DNA of 17,428 nt from Castellaniella sp041675725 (GCF_041675725.1 NZ_JBAYTI010000054.1:1-17428), one strand, 5' to 3'. Counted from the first letter of the stretch, positions 7,267 to 15,853 are shown. The notes: a model not told the origin generated them from the letters alone. Program-made: numbers and translations.

Positions 7267-8040
7267 ATGACGGAAGTAGTATTACGTGTAGAAGGGCTTT
7301 GCAAATCCTTCAGTGGGGTCCATGCGATCAGGGATCTTTCGTTCGAGGTGGAATCGAGCGAGGTGATGGGGTTGATTGGCCCAAATGGGTCGGGCAAGTC
7401 GACCACGGTCAATTCACTGGCTGGGACCTTTCCTGTGACGTCCGGGGAAATTGTTCTGACTGGCACGAGCATTCAGCATTTACCAGAATGCGAGAGAGTT
7501 GAGCTTGGTCTTGCGCGAACTTTCCAGACTGCAAATGTCTTTCCAGAATTCACAGTGCGCCAGCAAATAGCGTTGGGATGTGAAGCGACGTTGAAATCGT
7601 CGCCGCTTTCGTCAGTGTTTGGTGCAGAGTATCGCCAGGGCGAGTCTGAAGCGATTGAGGCACGGATGCATGATCTACTTGAGATCACAGGATTGCTCGA
7701 TGTGGCCGATGATCTCGTGGGAACAATTTCTTCGGCTCAGCAGCGTTTCCTGATGGTTGCTACGGCACTGGCATCTGAGCCAAAAATCGTGTTGCTCGAT
7801 GAACCCGCAGCTGGATTGGTATCACACGAACGCAAGACACTGAGCGATTTGATTAAGGCAATCCGCGCGCGAGGCATTGCCGTGTTGGTGATCGAGCATC
7901 ACATGGCGCTCATCATGGATGTTTGTGATCGCATCGTGGTACTGAACTTCGGCTCCAAGATCGCCGACGGTACGCCTGCCGAAATCCGCAGCAATCCCGC
8001 GGTGATCGACGCATATCTCGGGGAGGTGTCCGATGCTTGA
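7267..8040 (+). CDS. livG: LivG-type ABC transporter ATPase
   Basis: A 257-residue cytoplasmic nucleotide-binding subunit of a branched-chain-amino-acid/organic-acid type importer. Walker A is GPNGSGKST (38-46), the Q-loop Q87 lies in ARTFQTANVF, Walker B is IVLLDEP (174-180) and the switch histidine is H211. The signature motif is unusual: TISSAQQR (153-160) in place of the family's LPYGQQR/LSGGQQR, losing the conserved glycine. The start is set by a strong Shine-Dalgarno, GGGGAGG at 7254-7260, 6 nt before ATG 7267. An open frame extends upstream into the IS remnant, but only this start fits the family. The last 8 nt overlap the next ATPase gene. This is the first gene of the operon, and it is AT-richer than the genes before 6600. 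Confidence 0.9.
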   Translation: MTEVVLRVEGLCKSFSGVHAIRDLSFEVESSEVMGLIGPNGSGKSTTVNSLAGTFPVTSGEIVLTGTSIQHLPECERVELGLARTFQTANVFPEFTVRQQIALGCEATLKSSPLSSVFGAEYRQGESEAIEARMHDLLEITGLLDVADDLVGTISSAQQRFLMVATALASEPKIVLLDEPAAGLVSHERKTLSDLIKAIRARGIAVLVIEHHMALIMDVCDRIVVLNFGSKIADGTPAEIRSNPAVIDAYLGEVSDA

Positions 8041-8734
8041 AATACGTGGTTTACGGGTTGGGTATGGCGCCATCGATGTCGTTCATGGCATCGACCTAGA
8101 CGTTAAGGAAGGTGAATGCGTTGCGTTGATCGGGGCGAATGGAGCAGGTAAATCCTCAACGCTGAAGGCGATCTGTGGTCTGATTTGGGCCAAGAGCGGG
8201 ACGATCCGATTCAATGGCAAGGACATCACGAACCAAAGTGGTCATTCTATTGTTCGCGCCGGCATCACCATGTGTCCCGAAGGGCGGCAGGTCTTTCCCC
8301 AGATGAACGTGCTGAAGAATCTGCGCATGGGGGCCTATGCCCGCAGGGACTCCGAACAGGCGCAAGATATCGAGGAGATGATGGACATGTTTCCAATCCT
8401 CCGCCAGCGAGCCACTCAGGCAGCGGGAACCCTATCGGGTGGCGAGATGGAAATGCTGGCTATCGGTCGGGCGCTGATGGCGCGTCCCAAATTATGCATT
8501 TTTGACGAGCCTTCGCTAGGCCTTGCTCCGAAAATCGTGGCTGAGGTGGGCGAGATTATTGGTCGCATCAAAAAGATGGGCAAGACCATCCTGTTGGTCG
8601 AGCAGAACTCGTTGATGGCCCTGCGTCTCGCTGACCGAGCTTATCTTTTCGACGCGGGCGAGATCGTGTTGGAAGGGACAGGCGAGGAACTGCAGTCGAA
8701 TCCCGAAGTGGCCAAGGCTTATCTGGGCCATTGA
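8033..8734 (+). CDS. livF: LivF-type ABC transporter ATPase
   Basis: A 233-residue second ATPase of the importer, with Walker A GANGAGKS (34-41), signature LSGGE (134-138) and Walker B LCIFDEP ending in D158-E159. The usual LivF glutamine (VEQN, 189-192) stands in place of the switch histidine. All catalytic motifs are canonical, unlike its partner LivG. It should form the heterodimer that powers the two permeases. The 8-nt overlap with livG implies translational coupling. Length matches the family. Confidence 0.93.
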   Translation: MLEIRGLRVGYGAIDVVHGIDLDVKEGECVALIGANGAGKSSTLKAICGLIWAKSGTIRFNGKDITNQSGHSIVRAGITMCPEGRQVFPQMNVLKNLRMGAYARRDSEQAQDIEEMMDMFPILRQRATQAAGTLSGGEMEMLAIGRALMARPKLCIFDEPSLGLAPKIVAEVGEIIGRIKKMGKTILLVEQNSLMALRLADRAYLFDAGEIVLEGTGEELQSNPEVAKAYLGH

Positions 8735-8739
8735 TGGCT

Positions 8740-8764
8740 GGCGCCGTCGGGGACGTCAGGCGCC
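8740..8764 (+). promoter_or_regulatory. Intercistronic hairpin before the binding-protein gene
   Basis: GGCGCC occurs at 8740-8745 and 8759-8764 and can pair, with an inner GTC/GAC helix (8746-8748 and 8752-8754). It lies in the 59-nt gap between livF and the binding-protein gene and could act as a processing or stability element. No T-tract follows. Confidence 0.3.
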
Positions 8765-8793
8765 GAATTCTATTTCTGATACAGGAGACATAA

Positions 8794-10014
8794 ATGAGGA
8801 TTGCAAAGTTTGCAGCGACTACCGTCATTGCCACACTGGGTCTTGCCCTGTCGAGCGTGGCGGTCCAGGCCAGCGAGAAAACCTTGGATATCGGTGTCAG
8901 TGATGCACTGACTGGCGGTGCGGCCGTCTATGGCCTGCCGCAGGCGCAGTCGGTCGAATTGGCTGCCGAAGAGATCAACGCCAGCGGCGGGATCAAGGTG
9001 GGAGACGACACCTATATGCTGAATGTCATCGCCTATGACGACAAGGCCAATCCGACGGAGGCCTCGAATTCGGTGCGTAAACTCCTGGATCGGGACGGTG
9101 TGAAATACATCCTGGGGTTCTGCTGCTCTGGGGCTACTGGGGCGGTGGCCTCCTTCATCGAGAATGAGGACGCGGTGATGTTGGTGGGTAATGCAGCGGA
9201 ACGCTCGATTACCACACGTGAAATTCCGAATCTGGTGAGGACCCGTCCGCCAGCCGATTACACCGGGGCGGCAGCGGGGCGCTTCGTCGCAGCCAAGGGG
9301 CATAAGCGCGTCGCGGTGCTGGGGGCGCTTGAGGTCGGGTTTTACGCCAGCTATGTCGACGCCTTCGAGAAAGAGCTTAAATCAGCAGGCGGTGAAATCA
9401 TCACCAAAGAGCTCTTTGCGCTGAAAGACCGTGACATGACGCCTCAACTGACCAAAATTCGCAGCTTGGAGCCGGACGCCATCTTGGTTGTCGGCTACGT
9501 AGAGCCTGCGGCGTTCATCTACCGGCAGGCTGTCGAGCTCGGGATTGACGTGCCACGCTACGGTTTCACCAGTGGCAGTGAAGAGCAGTTTCTGCGTGTT
9601 GCCACATCCGAACAGATGGAGGGTGTCTGGGATCTGCGTCCTACCGAGCTGACGCTGCAATCGGCCTCCCAAAACGGCATTGACTACCACCAACACTTTA
9701 CCGAGAAATTTGGTATTGCGCCTTCACCCAGCTCCCCTTATGCCTATGATCAGACTTATGCGCTGAAAGATGCGCTGGAAGCCGCGGGGACCGTTGAAGA
9801 TACCGCGGCCGTCGCAGCTGCACTACGCGAAATCCCAGTGCCGGATGAGGTGGTCATGCAGTATATCCCGGTCGACGGCAAGATGTTCGATAGAAATGGA
9901 CAAGCCTATACGTCCAACGGCGCGTTCCAATGGCAGGATGGTCATTGGACTTTTGTCGAAGAACTGCCATCAGATGCGGCGGCTTATTCGGCCTTCCTGA
10001 GTACCCTCGACTGA
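8794..10014 (+). CDS. LivJ/K-like periplasmic substrate-binding protein
   Basis: 406 residues. The N terminus is a signal peptide with a likely cut after AVQA (26). The mature part starts LDIGVSDALTGGAAVYG, the pattern of the type I periplasmic-binding fold (Peripla_BP_6) that serves Liv-type transporters. Such proteins bind branched-chain amino acids, amides or aromatic and aliphatic carboxylates, so the fold does not name the ligand. The neighbouring CoA ligase and acyl-CoA dehydrogenase point to an organic acid. Adjacent cysteines C110-C111 in ILGFCCSGATG lie where the family often places ligand-contacting residues. A strong ribosome site (AGGAGA, 8782-8787) precedes ATG 8794. The gene is flanked by hairpin-containing gaps of 59 and 118 nt, unlike its tightly packed neighbours, which suggests separate control of its level. 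Confidence 0.9.
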   Translation: MRIAKFAATTVIATLGLALSSVAVQASEKTLDIGVSDALTGGAAVYGLPQAQSVELAAEEINASGGIKVGDDTYMLNVIAYDDKANPTEASNSVRKLLDRDGVKYILGFCCSGATGAVASFIENEDAVMLVGNAAERSITTREIPNLVRTRPPADYTGAAAGRFVAAKGHKRVAVLGALEVGFYASYVDAFEKELKSAGGEIITKELFALKDRDMTPQLTKIRSLEPDAILVVGYVEPAAFIYRQAVELGIDVPRYGFTSGSEEQFLRVATSEQMEGVWDLRPTELTLQSASQNGIDYHQHFTEKFGIAPSPSSPYAYDQTYALKDALEAAGTVEDTAAVAAALREIPVPDEVVMQYIPVDGKMFDRNGQAYTSNGAFQWQDGHWTFVEELPSDAAAYSAFLSTLD

Positions 10015-10023
10015 TGGAACGCC

Positions 10024-10049
10024 GCGGGTTGCTCATCTGAGTTGCCCGC
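10024..10049 (+). promoter_or_regulatory. Hairpin after the binding-protein gene
   Basis: GCGGG (10024-10028) pairs with CCCGC (10045-10049), and an inner CTCA/TGAG helix (10032-10035 and 10038-10041) closes a 2-nt loop. The symmetric TTG/TTG between them can form wobble pairs. No T-run follows, so this looks like an mRNA-stabilising or attenuating element that would lower permease relative to binding-protein expression, as in other Liv and Mal operons. Confidence 0.4.
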
Positions 10050-10132
10050 CCTAACCATCGTAAATCCGCCAGACCTGAATCGGCTGTCGTCACTGCCGAA
10101 TGGTCGATCTGTGCGAAACGAGAGCCTGTGAC

Positions 10133-10990
10133 ATGATCGAAATCCTTCAACAAATTGTAAATGGGATCGCTATCGGGGGGGTGTATGTCCTGATCGCTCT
10201 TGGCCTCACCACCGTGTTCGGCATTCTTGGCATTGCCCATTTTGCACATGGATCAGTGTCCATGTTTGGCGGATACCTGACGTATCTTCTGGTGGCGTCG
10301 CTAGGCGTGCCTTTGGTCGGTGCGGTTGCGATTGCCGTCATTGTGGGCCTCCTGCTTGGGGCAGCCATCGAGTTTCTAGCCTACCGGCCTGTCAGAGATG
10401 CTAACCCAATCAATGCCTTCATCGTCGCCTTGGGTCTGACGATGATGGTCGAAGGAATCAACCTGCAGTTCTTCGGAGCCGAACAGGTCGTGATTCCTAC
10501 TGACGCGGGTCATATTTACGATATTGTGGGTGTGACGATCCCAGAACTGCGGCTGTATGTCATCTTCTCAGCGGCGGTCCTCGTCGCGGCAATGGCGATA
10601 TTCGTTGAGCGGACCAAAACCGGCCAGGCGATCCGGGCAGTGGCGGAGAACCGCGACGCCGCCATTCTTATGGGCGTCAATGTCAATACGATTTCCCTGG
10701 TGGTCTTTGCGGTGTCCACGGCACTGGGCGTAGCTGCCGGGGTCATGGTTGGATCCTTGTTTGCGATTGCGCCAGGCATTGGCGAGGGGCTGGTGATCAA
10801 GGGGTTTGCGGTGCTGATCCTCGGAGGCCTGGGTTCGTTCCCGGGTGCGGTCATCGGTGGCATCGTGCTCGGCGTCACCGAGTCGCTGGCGGCGGGTTTT
10901 ATTTCGTCCGCTTATAAGGACGTCATTGCCTTTGTGGTGATGATCATCGTTCTTCTGGTTCGCCCACAGGGCCTGTTGGGGAAAGCCTGA
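10133..10990 (+). CDS. livH: LivH-type ABC transporter permease
   Basis: A 285-residue inner-membrane protein with about eight hydrophobic segments. It has the LivH N terminus MIEILQQIVNGIAIGGVYVLIALGLT and the downstream motif ERTKTGQAIRAVAENRDAAILMGVN, the ATPase-contact loop of this family. It ends in LLVRPQGLLGK as most LivH proteins do. I chose ATG 10133 over an in-frame ATG at 10100 because the family begins at this point and a GAGAG sequence lies at a suitable distance. It forms the translocation pore with LivM, whose start overlaps its stop by one base. Confidence 0.92.
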   Translation: MIEILQQIVNGIAIGGVYVLIALGLTTVFGILGIAHFAHGSVSMFGGYLTYLLVASLGVPLVGAVAIAVIVGLLLGAAIEFLAYRPVRDANPINAFIVALGLTMMVEGINLQFFGAEQVVIPTDAGHIYDIVGVTIPELRLYVIFSAAVLVAAMAIFVERTKTGQAIRAVAENRDAAILMGVNVNTISLVVFAVSTALGVAAGVMVGSLFAIAPGIGEGLVIKGFAVLILGGLGSFPGAVIGGIVLGVTESLAAGFISSAYKDVIAFVVMIIVLLVRPQGLLGKA

Positions 10991-11949
10991 TGTCTATTTC
11001 AGCCAAGCACGTCTTCTATGCTGCGGTGTTGGCCTTGTTGTGCGCGCTGCCGCTGTTCATCACAGTCAAATATTATGTGCATCTCAGTATTCTGGCCCTG
11101 GTCTGGGTGATTATGGCACAGGGGCAGAATCTGATCCAAGGCTACACAGGCTACGTCTCGATCGTATCGGCTGGGTTCATGGGCATCGGAGCCTATAGCA
11201 CTGCGCTGATGGGAATGCACTTCGACCTGCCTGTCTGGCTGACCATTGTGCTCGCCCCCTTCATCACCGCTGTCTTTGCGCTGGCAGCCGGCTATCCCAG
11301 CCTGCGGGTCAAAGGCCATTACTTTGCCATTGTGACCCTGGCCTTCAACATGGTGATCTTCATCGTCCTGATGAATTTCACAGATTTGACCAACGGCGAA
11401 GCGGGCCTGACAGGCATTCCCAAACCGGGCAGTGGAAGCGGGCCGTTCGATTTTCGGAACCGGATCGCATACTACTACTTCGTGTTGCTGGTTGCGGTCC
11501 TGATGGTGATCGTCGCTGCCCGGATCGTGCGCTCACGCGTCGGGCAGATCCTGATTGCCATTCGGCAGAATGAGGACTTGGTCAGTGCCGTCGGCATTCC
11601 GACCTGGAAGTACAAGCTTTTCTCCTTTATCGTCAGCGCCATGTTCGCGGGCCTTGCGGGCGCGCTCTATGCGCACTACCAAAGCTTCATAAACCCGGAA
11701 ATCTTCGGTGTAGCACAATCATTGGATGCGATCCTGGCCGTCATTGTGGGCGGATCGGGCACCATTGCTGGCCCTATGGTCGGAGCGTTCATCTTGGTTT
11801 TGCTTCCCGAGGTTCTGCGTTTTGCCGATAGTTTTCGGCTCATTATCTACGGCCTGATCTTGGTGTTGGCCACGATCTTCATGCCGCGCGGCATTGTGGG
11901 CTTGGCTTCGCAGGCTTGGGGCAAGATTGCAGACCGGGGCGGTTCGTGA
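10990..11949 (+). CDS. livM: LivM-type ABC transporter permease
   Basis: A 319-residue second permease subunit. Recognisable LivM segments are GQNLIQGYTGYVSIVSAGFMG near residue 36, PSLRVKGHYFAIVTLAF near 98, and the conserved ATPase-coupling loop with VGQILIAIRQNEDLVSAVGI near 180, followed by GGSGTIAGPMVGA. It has about nine hydrophobic stretches. Start and stop both share one base with the adjoining genes (TGATG at each junction), so transporter and first catabolic gene are translationally coupled. Confidence 0.92.
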   Translation: MSISAKHVFYAAVLALLCALPLFITVKYYVHLSILALVWVIMAQGQNLIQGYTGYVSIVSAGFMGIGAYSTALMGMHFDLPVWLTIVLAPFITAVFALAAGYPSLRVKGHYFAIVTLAFNMVIFIVLMNFTDLTNGEAGLTGIPKPGSGSGPFDFRNRIAYYYFVLLVAVLMVIVAARIVRSRVGQILIAIRQNEDLVSAVGIPTWKYKLFSFIVSAMFAGLAGALYAHYQSFINPEIFGVAQSLDAILAVIVGGSGTIAGPMVGAFILVLLPEVLRFADSFRLIIYGLILVLATIFMPRGIVGLASQAWGKIADRGGS

Positions 11950-13109
11950 TGGCCACTGTGTCCGAACTGGCCTGGCTGGCCCGTATCAACGCCTTCGCCG
12001 ATCACGATGTAGCGCCGCTTGCCGGGCGATGGGTCTGCGGCGATGTTCCTGGAAAGGACCTACTTGGTCGGGCCGCCGAGTACGGCCTGACGCGGATCGA
12101 GGTGCCAGTGGCCGAGGGAGGCTTGGGCCTGTCCTTTGCCGCCAAGGCACGAGCCTGTGAACTGCTGGCTGCGGCCGATTTCGGTTTCGCGATGTCGGTG
12201 GTCAACAGCCACAACGTGGCTGCCAAGTTAGCGCGCTGTGCCCGTCCCTCGGTAAAAGATCAGTTGCTGCGACCTCTGCTCGCCGGTGAGGCCAGTGCTT
12301 GCACCGCGCTGACCGAAGCCGGTGCCGGGTCGGACTTTGCAGCGATTCGCACGTCTGCCAGGCGGGTGGCGGACGGCTGGGTTCTGAATGGCGAAAAAAC
12401 CTGGATCGTCAATGCGCGCCATGCCTCGGTCGCCATCGTTTATGCGCAATGCGGCGAGATTGGTAGTCGTGATGGAATTGGCGCCTTTGTCGTTGATCTG
12501 AATGCCCAGGGGGTAGAACGGTTTGCCCGCGATGCGGATTTTTCACAGGTCAGCGCAGGCACCGGCGGCTTTCGCCTGACAGATTGCCATGTGGAGCCCG
12601 AGCGCCTCTTGCTGGAACCGGGTCTCGCCTTCAAGTCGATCCTGGGAGAAATCAATGGCGCTCGGATTTATGTGGCAGCGATGTGTTGTGGCATGGTGCG
12701 GGCTGGGTTGGGGATCGTCCGTCACTATGGACTGGAGCGACATACGTTTGGCCAGCCCCTTGTCGACCACCAGGCTTGGCGCCTCGATCTGGCGCGCTGT
12801 GACACGGAACTGGCGGCGGCGCAGGCACTGGTTGCGGAAGCGGTTGCGGGCATTGTGGCGGGTTGTGATGTCCAGTTGCTGGCGGCACAAGCCAAAATCT
12901 ATGCAGTGGACAGCGCCCAACGGCAGCTCGCGGTCCTGTTCCATGCGATGGGCGCCGAGGCACTCAATCCGGAGCGTCCTCTTGCCAGGCATCTGGCCGC
13001 TGCGCAGGTAGCGGCGCTGGTTGATGGATCCACCGAAATGCTTCTCGAACGCGTCGCGCACCTGACTCACGGTCGGGCCAGGCGCAAAACCCAATCAGAT
13101 AGGCAGTGA
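11949..13109 (+). CDS. Acyl-CoA dehydrogenase family flavoprotein
   Basis: 386 residues from ATG 11949, which overlaps the livM stop; an in-frame start 33 nt upstream lies inside livM and is less likely. The ACAD domain order is present. ALTEAGAGSD (120-129) and GWVLNGEKTWIVNA (143-156) are FAD/substrate-binding motifs, GLERHTFGQPLVDHQ (261-275) marks the C-terminal helical domain, and VDGSTEMLLER (358-368) aligns with the usual YEGTSEIQR. The glutamate catalytic base of most ACADs is therefore Asp (D359) here, and the alternative isovaleryl-type glutamate before R239 is also absent. FAD-dependent alpha,beta-desaturation of an acyl-CoA is the expected reaction, probably on the product of the synthetase encoded 1 kb downstream. 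The substrate is unknown. Confidence 0.88.
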   Translation: MATVSELAWLARINAFADHDVAPLAGRWVCGDVPGKDLLGRAAEYGLTRIEVPVAEGGLGLSFAAKARACELLAAADFGFAMSVVNSHNVAAKLARCARPSVKDQLLRPLLAGEASACTALTEAGAGSDFAAIRTSARRVADGWVLNGEKTWIVNARHASVAIVYAQCGEIGSRDGIGAFVVDLNAQGVERFARDADFSQVSAGTGGFRLTDCHVEPERLLLEPGLAFKSILGEINGARIYVAAMCCGMVRAGLGIVRHYGLERHTFGQPLVDHQAWRLDLARCDTELAAAQALVAEAVAGIVAGCDVQLLAAQAKIYAVDSAQRQLAVLFHAMGAEALNPERPLARHLAAAQVAALVDGSTEMLLERVAHLTHGRARRKTQSDRQ

Positions 13110-13112
13110 ACC

Positions 13113-14129
13113 ATGCGTGTATTCCAGATCGAAGGTGACTGGGGCTTTGATAGCCTGAAACTGACACACCGGCCTGAACCGAAGCCAGGGCGGGGTGAAG
13201 TATTGATCTCCATGAGTAAGGCGTCGCTGAATGCGCGTGACTTGATCGTGCCGCTAAGGGGCTATGGTCGTGCCACCGGCGAGTTGCCACTGATTCCGGT
13301 CTCGGATGGAGTTGGAGAAGTGATCGAGATCGGCGAGGGCGTCTCACGCGTCAAAGCTGGAGACCGGGTCTGCCCCACTTATTTTCAAAATTGGACGTCC
13401 GGCGACCCTAGTCCCGAGCGTTTTTCCTCGGCGCTTGGCGGGCCTCTGGACGGGGTCATGGCCGATTTAGTCTGCCTGTCCGAGGAGGGTGTGGTTCGAG
13501 TGCCAGATTATCTCAGCGATGTCGAAGCGGCCACCTTGCCGTGCGCGGCCTTGACCGCATGGAGCGCCATTTCAACGCACAATCGCACCCGTGCGGGGGA
13601 TCGGATCCTGATCCAGGGGACAGGCGCGGTGGCTCTGTTTGCCCTGGTGTTTGCCAAGATCCACGGAGCGCATGTCACCGTGATCTCATCCAGCGAAGAG
13701 AAGCTGGACAAGGTACGGGCGATGGGCGCGGATGCCACCATCAATTATTGCAAGACCGAGGACTGGGCGCGAGCCAGTCGGCCCATCACCGAAGATCGTG
13801 GAGGCTATGACAACATCATCGAGCTGGGCGGTGAGATGACCCTTCCGCTGTCGTTGCGAGCCATTCGACCAGGTGGCACGATTTCGGTGATTGGTGTGCT
13901 GTCGGGGTTGAATCTGAATGCATCGCTTGGGCCGATCGTGACACGCCAGGTGCGGCTTCAGGGCGTGACCGTCGGTCATCGCGATGGGTTCGAGGCAATG
14001 TTGGTCGCGATGGCACAGCATGAAGTTCGTCCAGTTCTGGGGCGAAGCTTTGTTTTTGAGGATCTCAAGGCCGCACTCGACCATTTGCGCGCGGGCGGTC
14101 ATTTCGGAAAAACGTTGATCGAGTTCTGA
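13113..14129 (+). CDS. Zinc-independent medium-chain dehydrogenase/reductase (quinone-oxidoreductase type)
   Basis: 338 residues of the MDR superfamily. The N-terminal catalytic fold has SLNARDL (38-44) and VSDGVGEVIEIGEGV (63-77), and the Rossmann motif is GTGAVALFA (169-177). There is no GHE zinc motif or structural-zinc cysteine cluster, so it belongs to the NADPH-using zinc-less branch (quinone oxidoreductase, enoyl reductase, crotonyl-CoA reductase-like). Next to an acyl-CoA dehydrogenase and CoA ligase it may reduce an enoyl-CoA or an oxidised intermediate. That is inference. It sits 3 nt after the dehydrogenase stop and 3 nt before the next gene. Confidence 0.87.
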   Translation: MRVFQIEGDWGFDSLKLTHRPEPKPGRGEVLISMSKASLNARDLIVPLRGYGRATGELPLIPVSDGVGEVIEIGEGVSRVKAGDRVCPTYFQNWTSGDPSPERFSSALGGPLDGVMADLVCLSEEGVVRVPDYLSDVEAATLPCAALTAWSAISTHNRTRAGDRILIQGTGAVALFALVFAKIHGAHVTVISSSEEKLDKVRAMGADATINYCKTEDWARASRPITEDRGGYDNIIELGGEMTLPLSLRAIRPGGTISVIGVLSGLNLNASLGPIVTRQVRLQGVTVGHRDGFEAMLVAMAQHEVRPVLGRSFVFEDLKAALDHLRAGGHFGKTLIEF

Positions 14130-14132
14130 GTC

Positions 14133-15701
14133 ATGATGGATGAAACCCGGCGTTTTCACACCCGATATCATGCAGAGCGCCAGCCTAGCAAGCTTGCCTA
14201 CAAGATGTGCACGACTGGGGAAACCGTGAGCTTCGGCCAATTAGAAGCCCGGGCCAATCAGGGCGCGCATGTGCTGCGCCAGGCCGGGCTGGTTGCCGGT
14301 GATCACATCGTCATCCTGATGGAGAACCGGCGCGAATTCTTTGAAATCTGCTTTGCCGCGGACCGCGCCGGCCTCTATTACACGACTGCCAGCACCCATC
14401 TCACCTTTGATGAGATCCGCTACATCGTCCACGACTGTAGCGCTCGCGTGGTGATCGGGTCCGACAAGTTTGCCGGAATTCTGGTCGGACTGCGTAGTGA
14501 CTTACCGGCTCATCGCAGGATCTTTGTCGTCGGCGCGTTAGTCGCAGGATGCGATGACTGGTGCGCGGCCGCCGCCAATCAACCAACGACGCCGATCTCC
14601 GATGAAGTTCAGGGGCTGGACATGCTCTATTCTTCGGGCACGACGGGCCGGCCCAAGGGCATCAAATGGCCGCTGACCGGCGAACCGGTTGGCACCAACA
14701 CCATGCTGATTGAGCTGCTGACGAGCTTGTTCGGTTATGCCTCGGATACCCGATATCTGTCTCCAGCGCCGCTTTATCATGCGGCGCCGCTGCGCCATTC
14801 TATGGTGACGATCAAAATGGGGGGCACGGCTTTTATCATGAGCAAGTTCGACGCTCTCAACGCGCTGGAAATCATCGAACAAGAACGGATTACCCACAGC
14901 CAATGGGTGCCGACCATGTTTGTCCGGATTCTAAAATTGCCACGGGCGGAGCGCGAGGCATTCGACCTGTCTTCACTGAGGATGGCGGTGCACGCTGCCG
15001 CGCCTTGCCCGGTGGATGTCAAGCATAAGATGATCGACTGGTGGGGCCCGATCATCCACGAATATTACGCGGGCACCGAGAACAACGGTTTTGTGGCTCT
15101 GGATACCCAAGAATGGCTGTGTCACGTAGGCTCGGTCGGGCGTGCGAAGTTGGGTGTACTGCACATTTGTGACAAAAATGGTGAGGAACTGCCGGCGGGT
15201 GCTGAAGGCGAGATATATTTCGAAAACGGCCATCAATTCGAGTATCACAACGACCCCGAGAAGACTGCACATAGCCGCAACGCCATGGGCTGGACCACAC
15301 TGGGCGATATCGGGCGGCTTGATGACCAAGGCTATCTCTATCTGACTGACCGCAAGTCGTTTGTCATTATCTCAGGCGGGGTCAATATTTATCCGCAAGA
15401 AACCGAGAACGTACTGCTGTCCCATCCTGCGGTCGAAGATGTGGCGGTGATTGGTGTGCCAAACGAGGATTTTGGCGAGGAAGTCAAGGCGGTCGTGCAA
15501 CTCATGCCGGGCGTGACACCTTCGGCCGATCTCTCTGAGAAGTTGATCATGCTGTGTCGCAGCAGGCTGTCGGCGATCAAATGCCCGCGCAGCGTGGATT
15601 TCCGCGATAAATTGCCGCGCGAGGCGACCGGCAAGCTCTATAAGCGGTTCCTGCGAGATGAATATTGGCGGACGGCCTCGGAAAAGGTGCGCCAGCCGTG
15701 A
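14133..15701 (+). CDS. AMP-forming acyl-CoA synthetase (ANL superfamily)
   Basis: 522 residues with the complete adenylate-forming motif set: P-loop YSSGTTGRPKG (166-176), YYAGTE (311-316), TLGDIGRLD (389-397), DRKSFVIISGGVNIYPQE (406-423) and PREATGKLYKR (495-505) with catalytic K501. It should convert a carboxylate, ATP and CoA to acyl-CoA, AMP and PPi. The length and IKW after the P-loop resemble FadD-like and aromatic/alicyclic acid ligases, but chain specificity cannot be read. Two adjacent ATGs (14133, 14136) are possible starts. It is the last gene of the co-directional block and is followed at once by transposase debris. It probably activates the acid brought in by the ABC importer. 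Confidence 0.9.
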   Translation: MMDETRRFHTRYHAERQPSKLAYKMCTTGETVSFGQLEARANQGAHVLRQAGLVAGDHIVILMENRREFFEICFAADRAGLYYTTASTHLTFDEIRYIVHDCSARVVIGSDKFAGILVGLRSDLPAHRRIFVVGALVAGCDDWCAAAANQPTTPISDEVQGLDMLYSSGTTGRPKGIKWPLTGEPVGTNTMLIELLTSLFGYASDTRYLSPAPLYHAAPLRHSMVTIKMGGTAFIMSKFDALNALEIIEQERITHSQWVPTMFVRILKLPRAEREAFDLSSLRMAVHAAAPCPVDVKHKMIDWWGPIIHEYYAGTENNGFVALDTQEWLCHVGSVGRAKLGVLHICDKNGEELPAGAEGEIYFENGHQFEYHNDPEKTAHSRNAMGWTTLGDIGRLDDQGYLYLTDRKSFVIISGGVNIYPQETENVLLSHPAVEDVAVIGVPNEDFGEEVKAVVQLMPGVTPSADLSEKLIMLCRSRLSAIKCPRSVDFRDKLPREATGKLYKRFLRDEYWRTASEKVRQP

Positions 15702-15718
15702 AGGCCATGAATCGGCTC

Positions 15719-15853
15719 GTCGCCTGTGGCCAGCAGCAGCCTGTCGACCAGTCCCTGGGCCCTCAGGTCGTGCAACACCTCGATCCACGAGGTCTTGGAC
15801 TCACGGATGCCGTCGGCCAAGCGTTCAATTTCTTCTGTCAGTTCAGCGAACAA
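15719..15853 (-). pseudogene. Second IS256-family transposase scrap
   Basis: About 45 codons in one minus-strand frame read DGIRESKTSWIEVLHDLRAQGL then LLLATGD, close to the DGxRES..SWxEVLxDLxxRGL....GDGALGFW block around the second catalytic Asp of one IS256 subgroup. Similarity ends abruptly after GD, where GALGFW is expected, 18 nt from the synthetase stop. No start, no other catalytic residues and no inverted repeats are visible. It belongs to a different subgroup from the remnant at 6685-6981, so it is not the missing part of that copy. The rest of 15702-15950 holds no other gene I can see. Confidence 0.6.
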
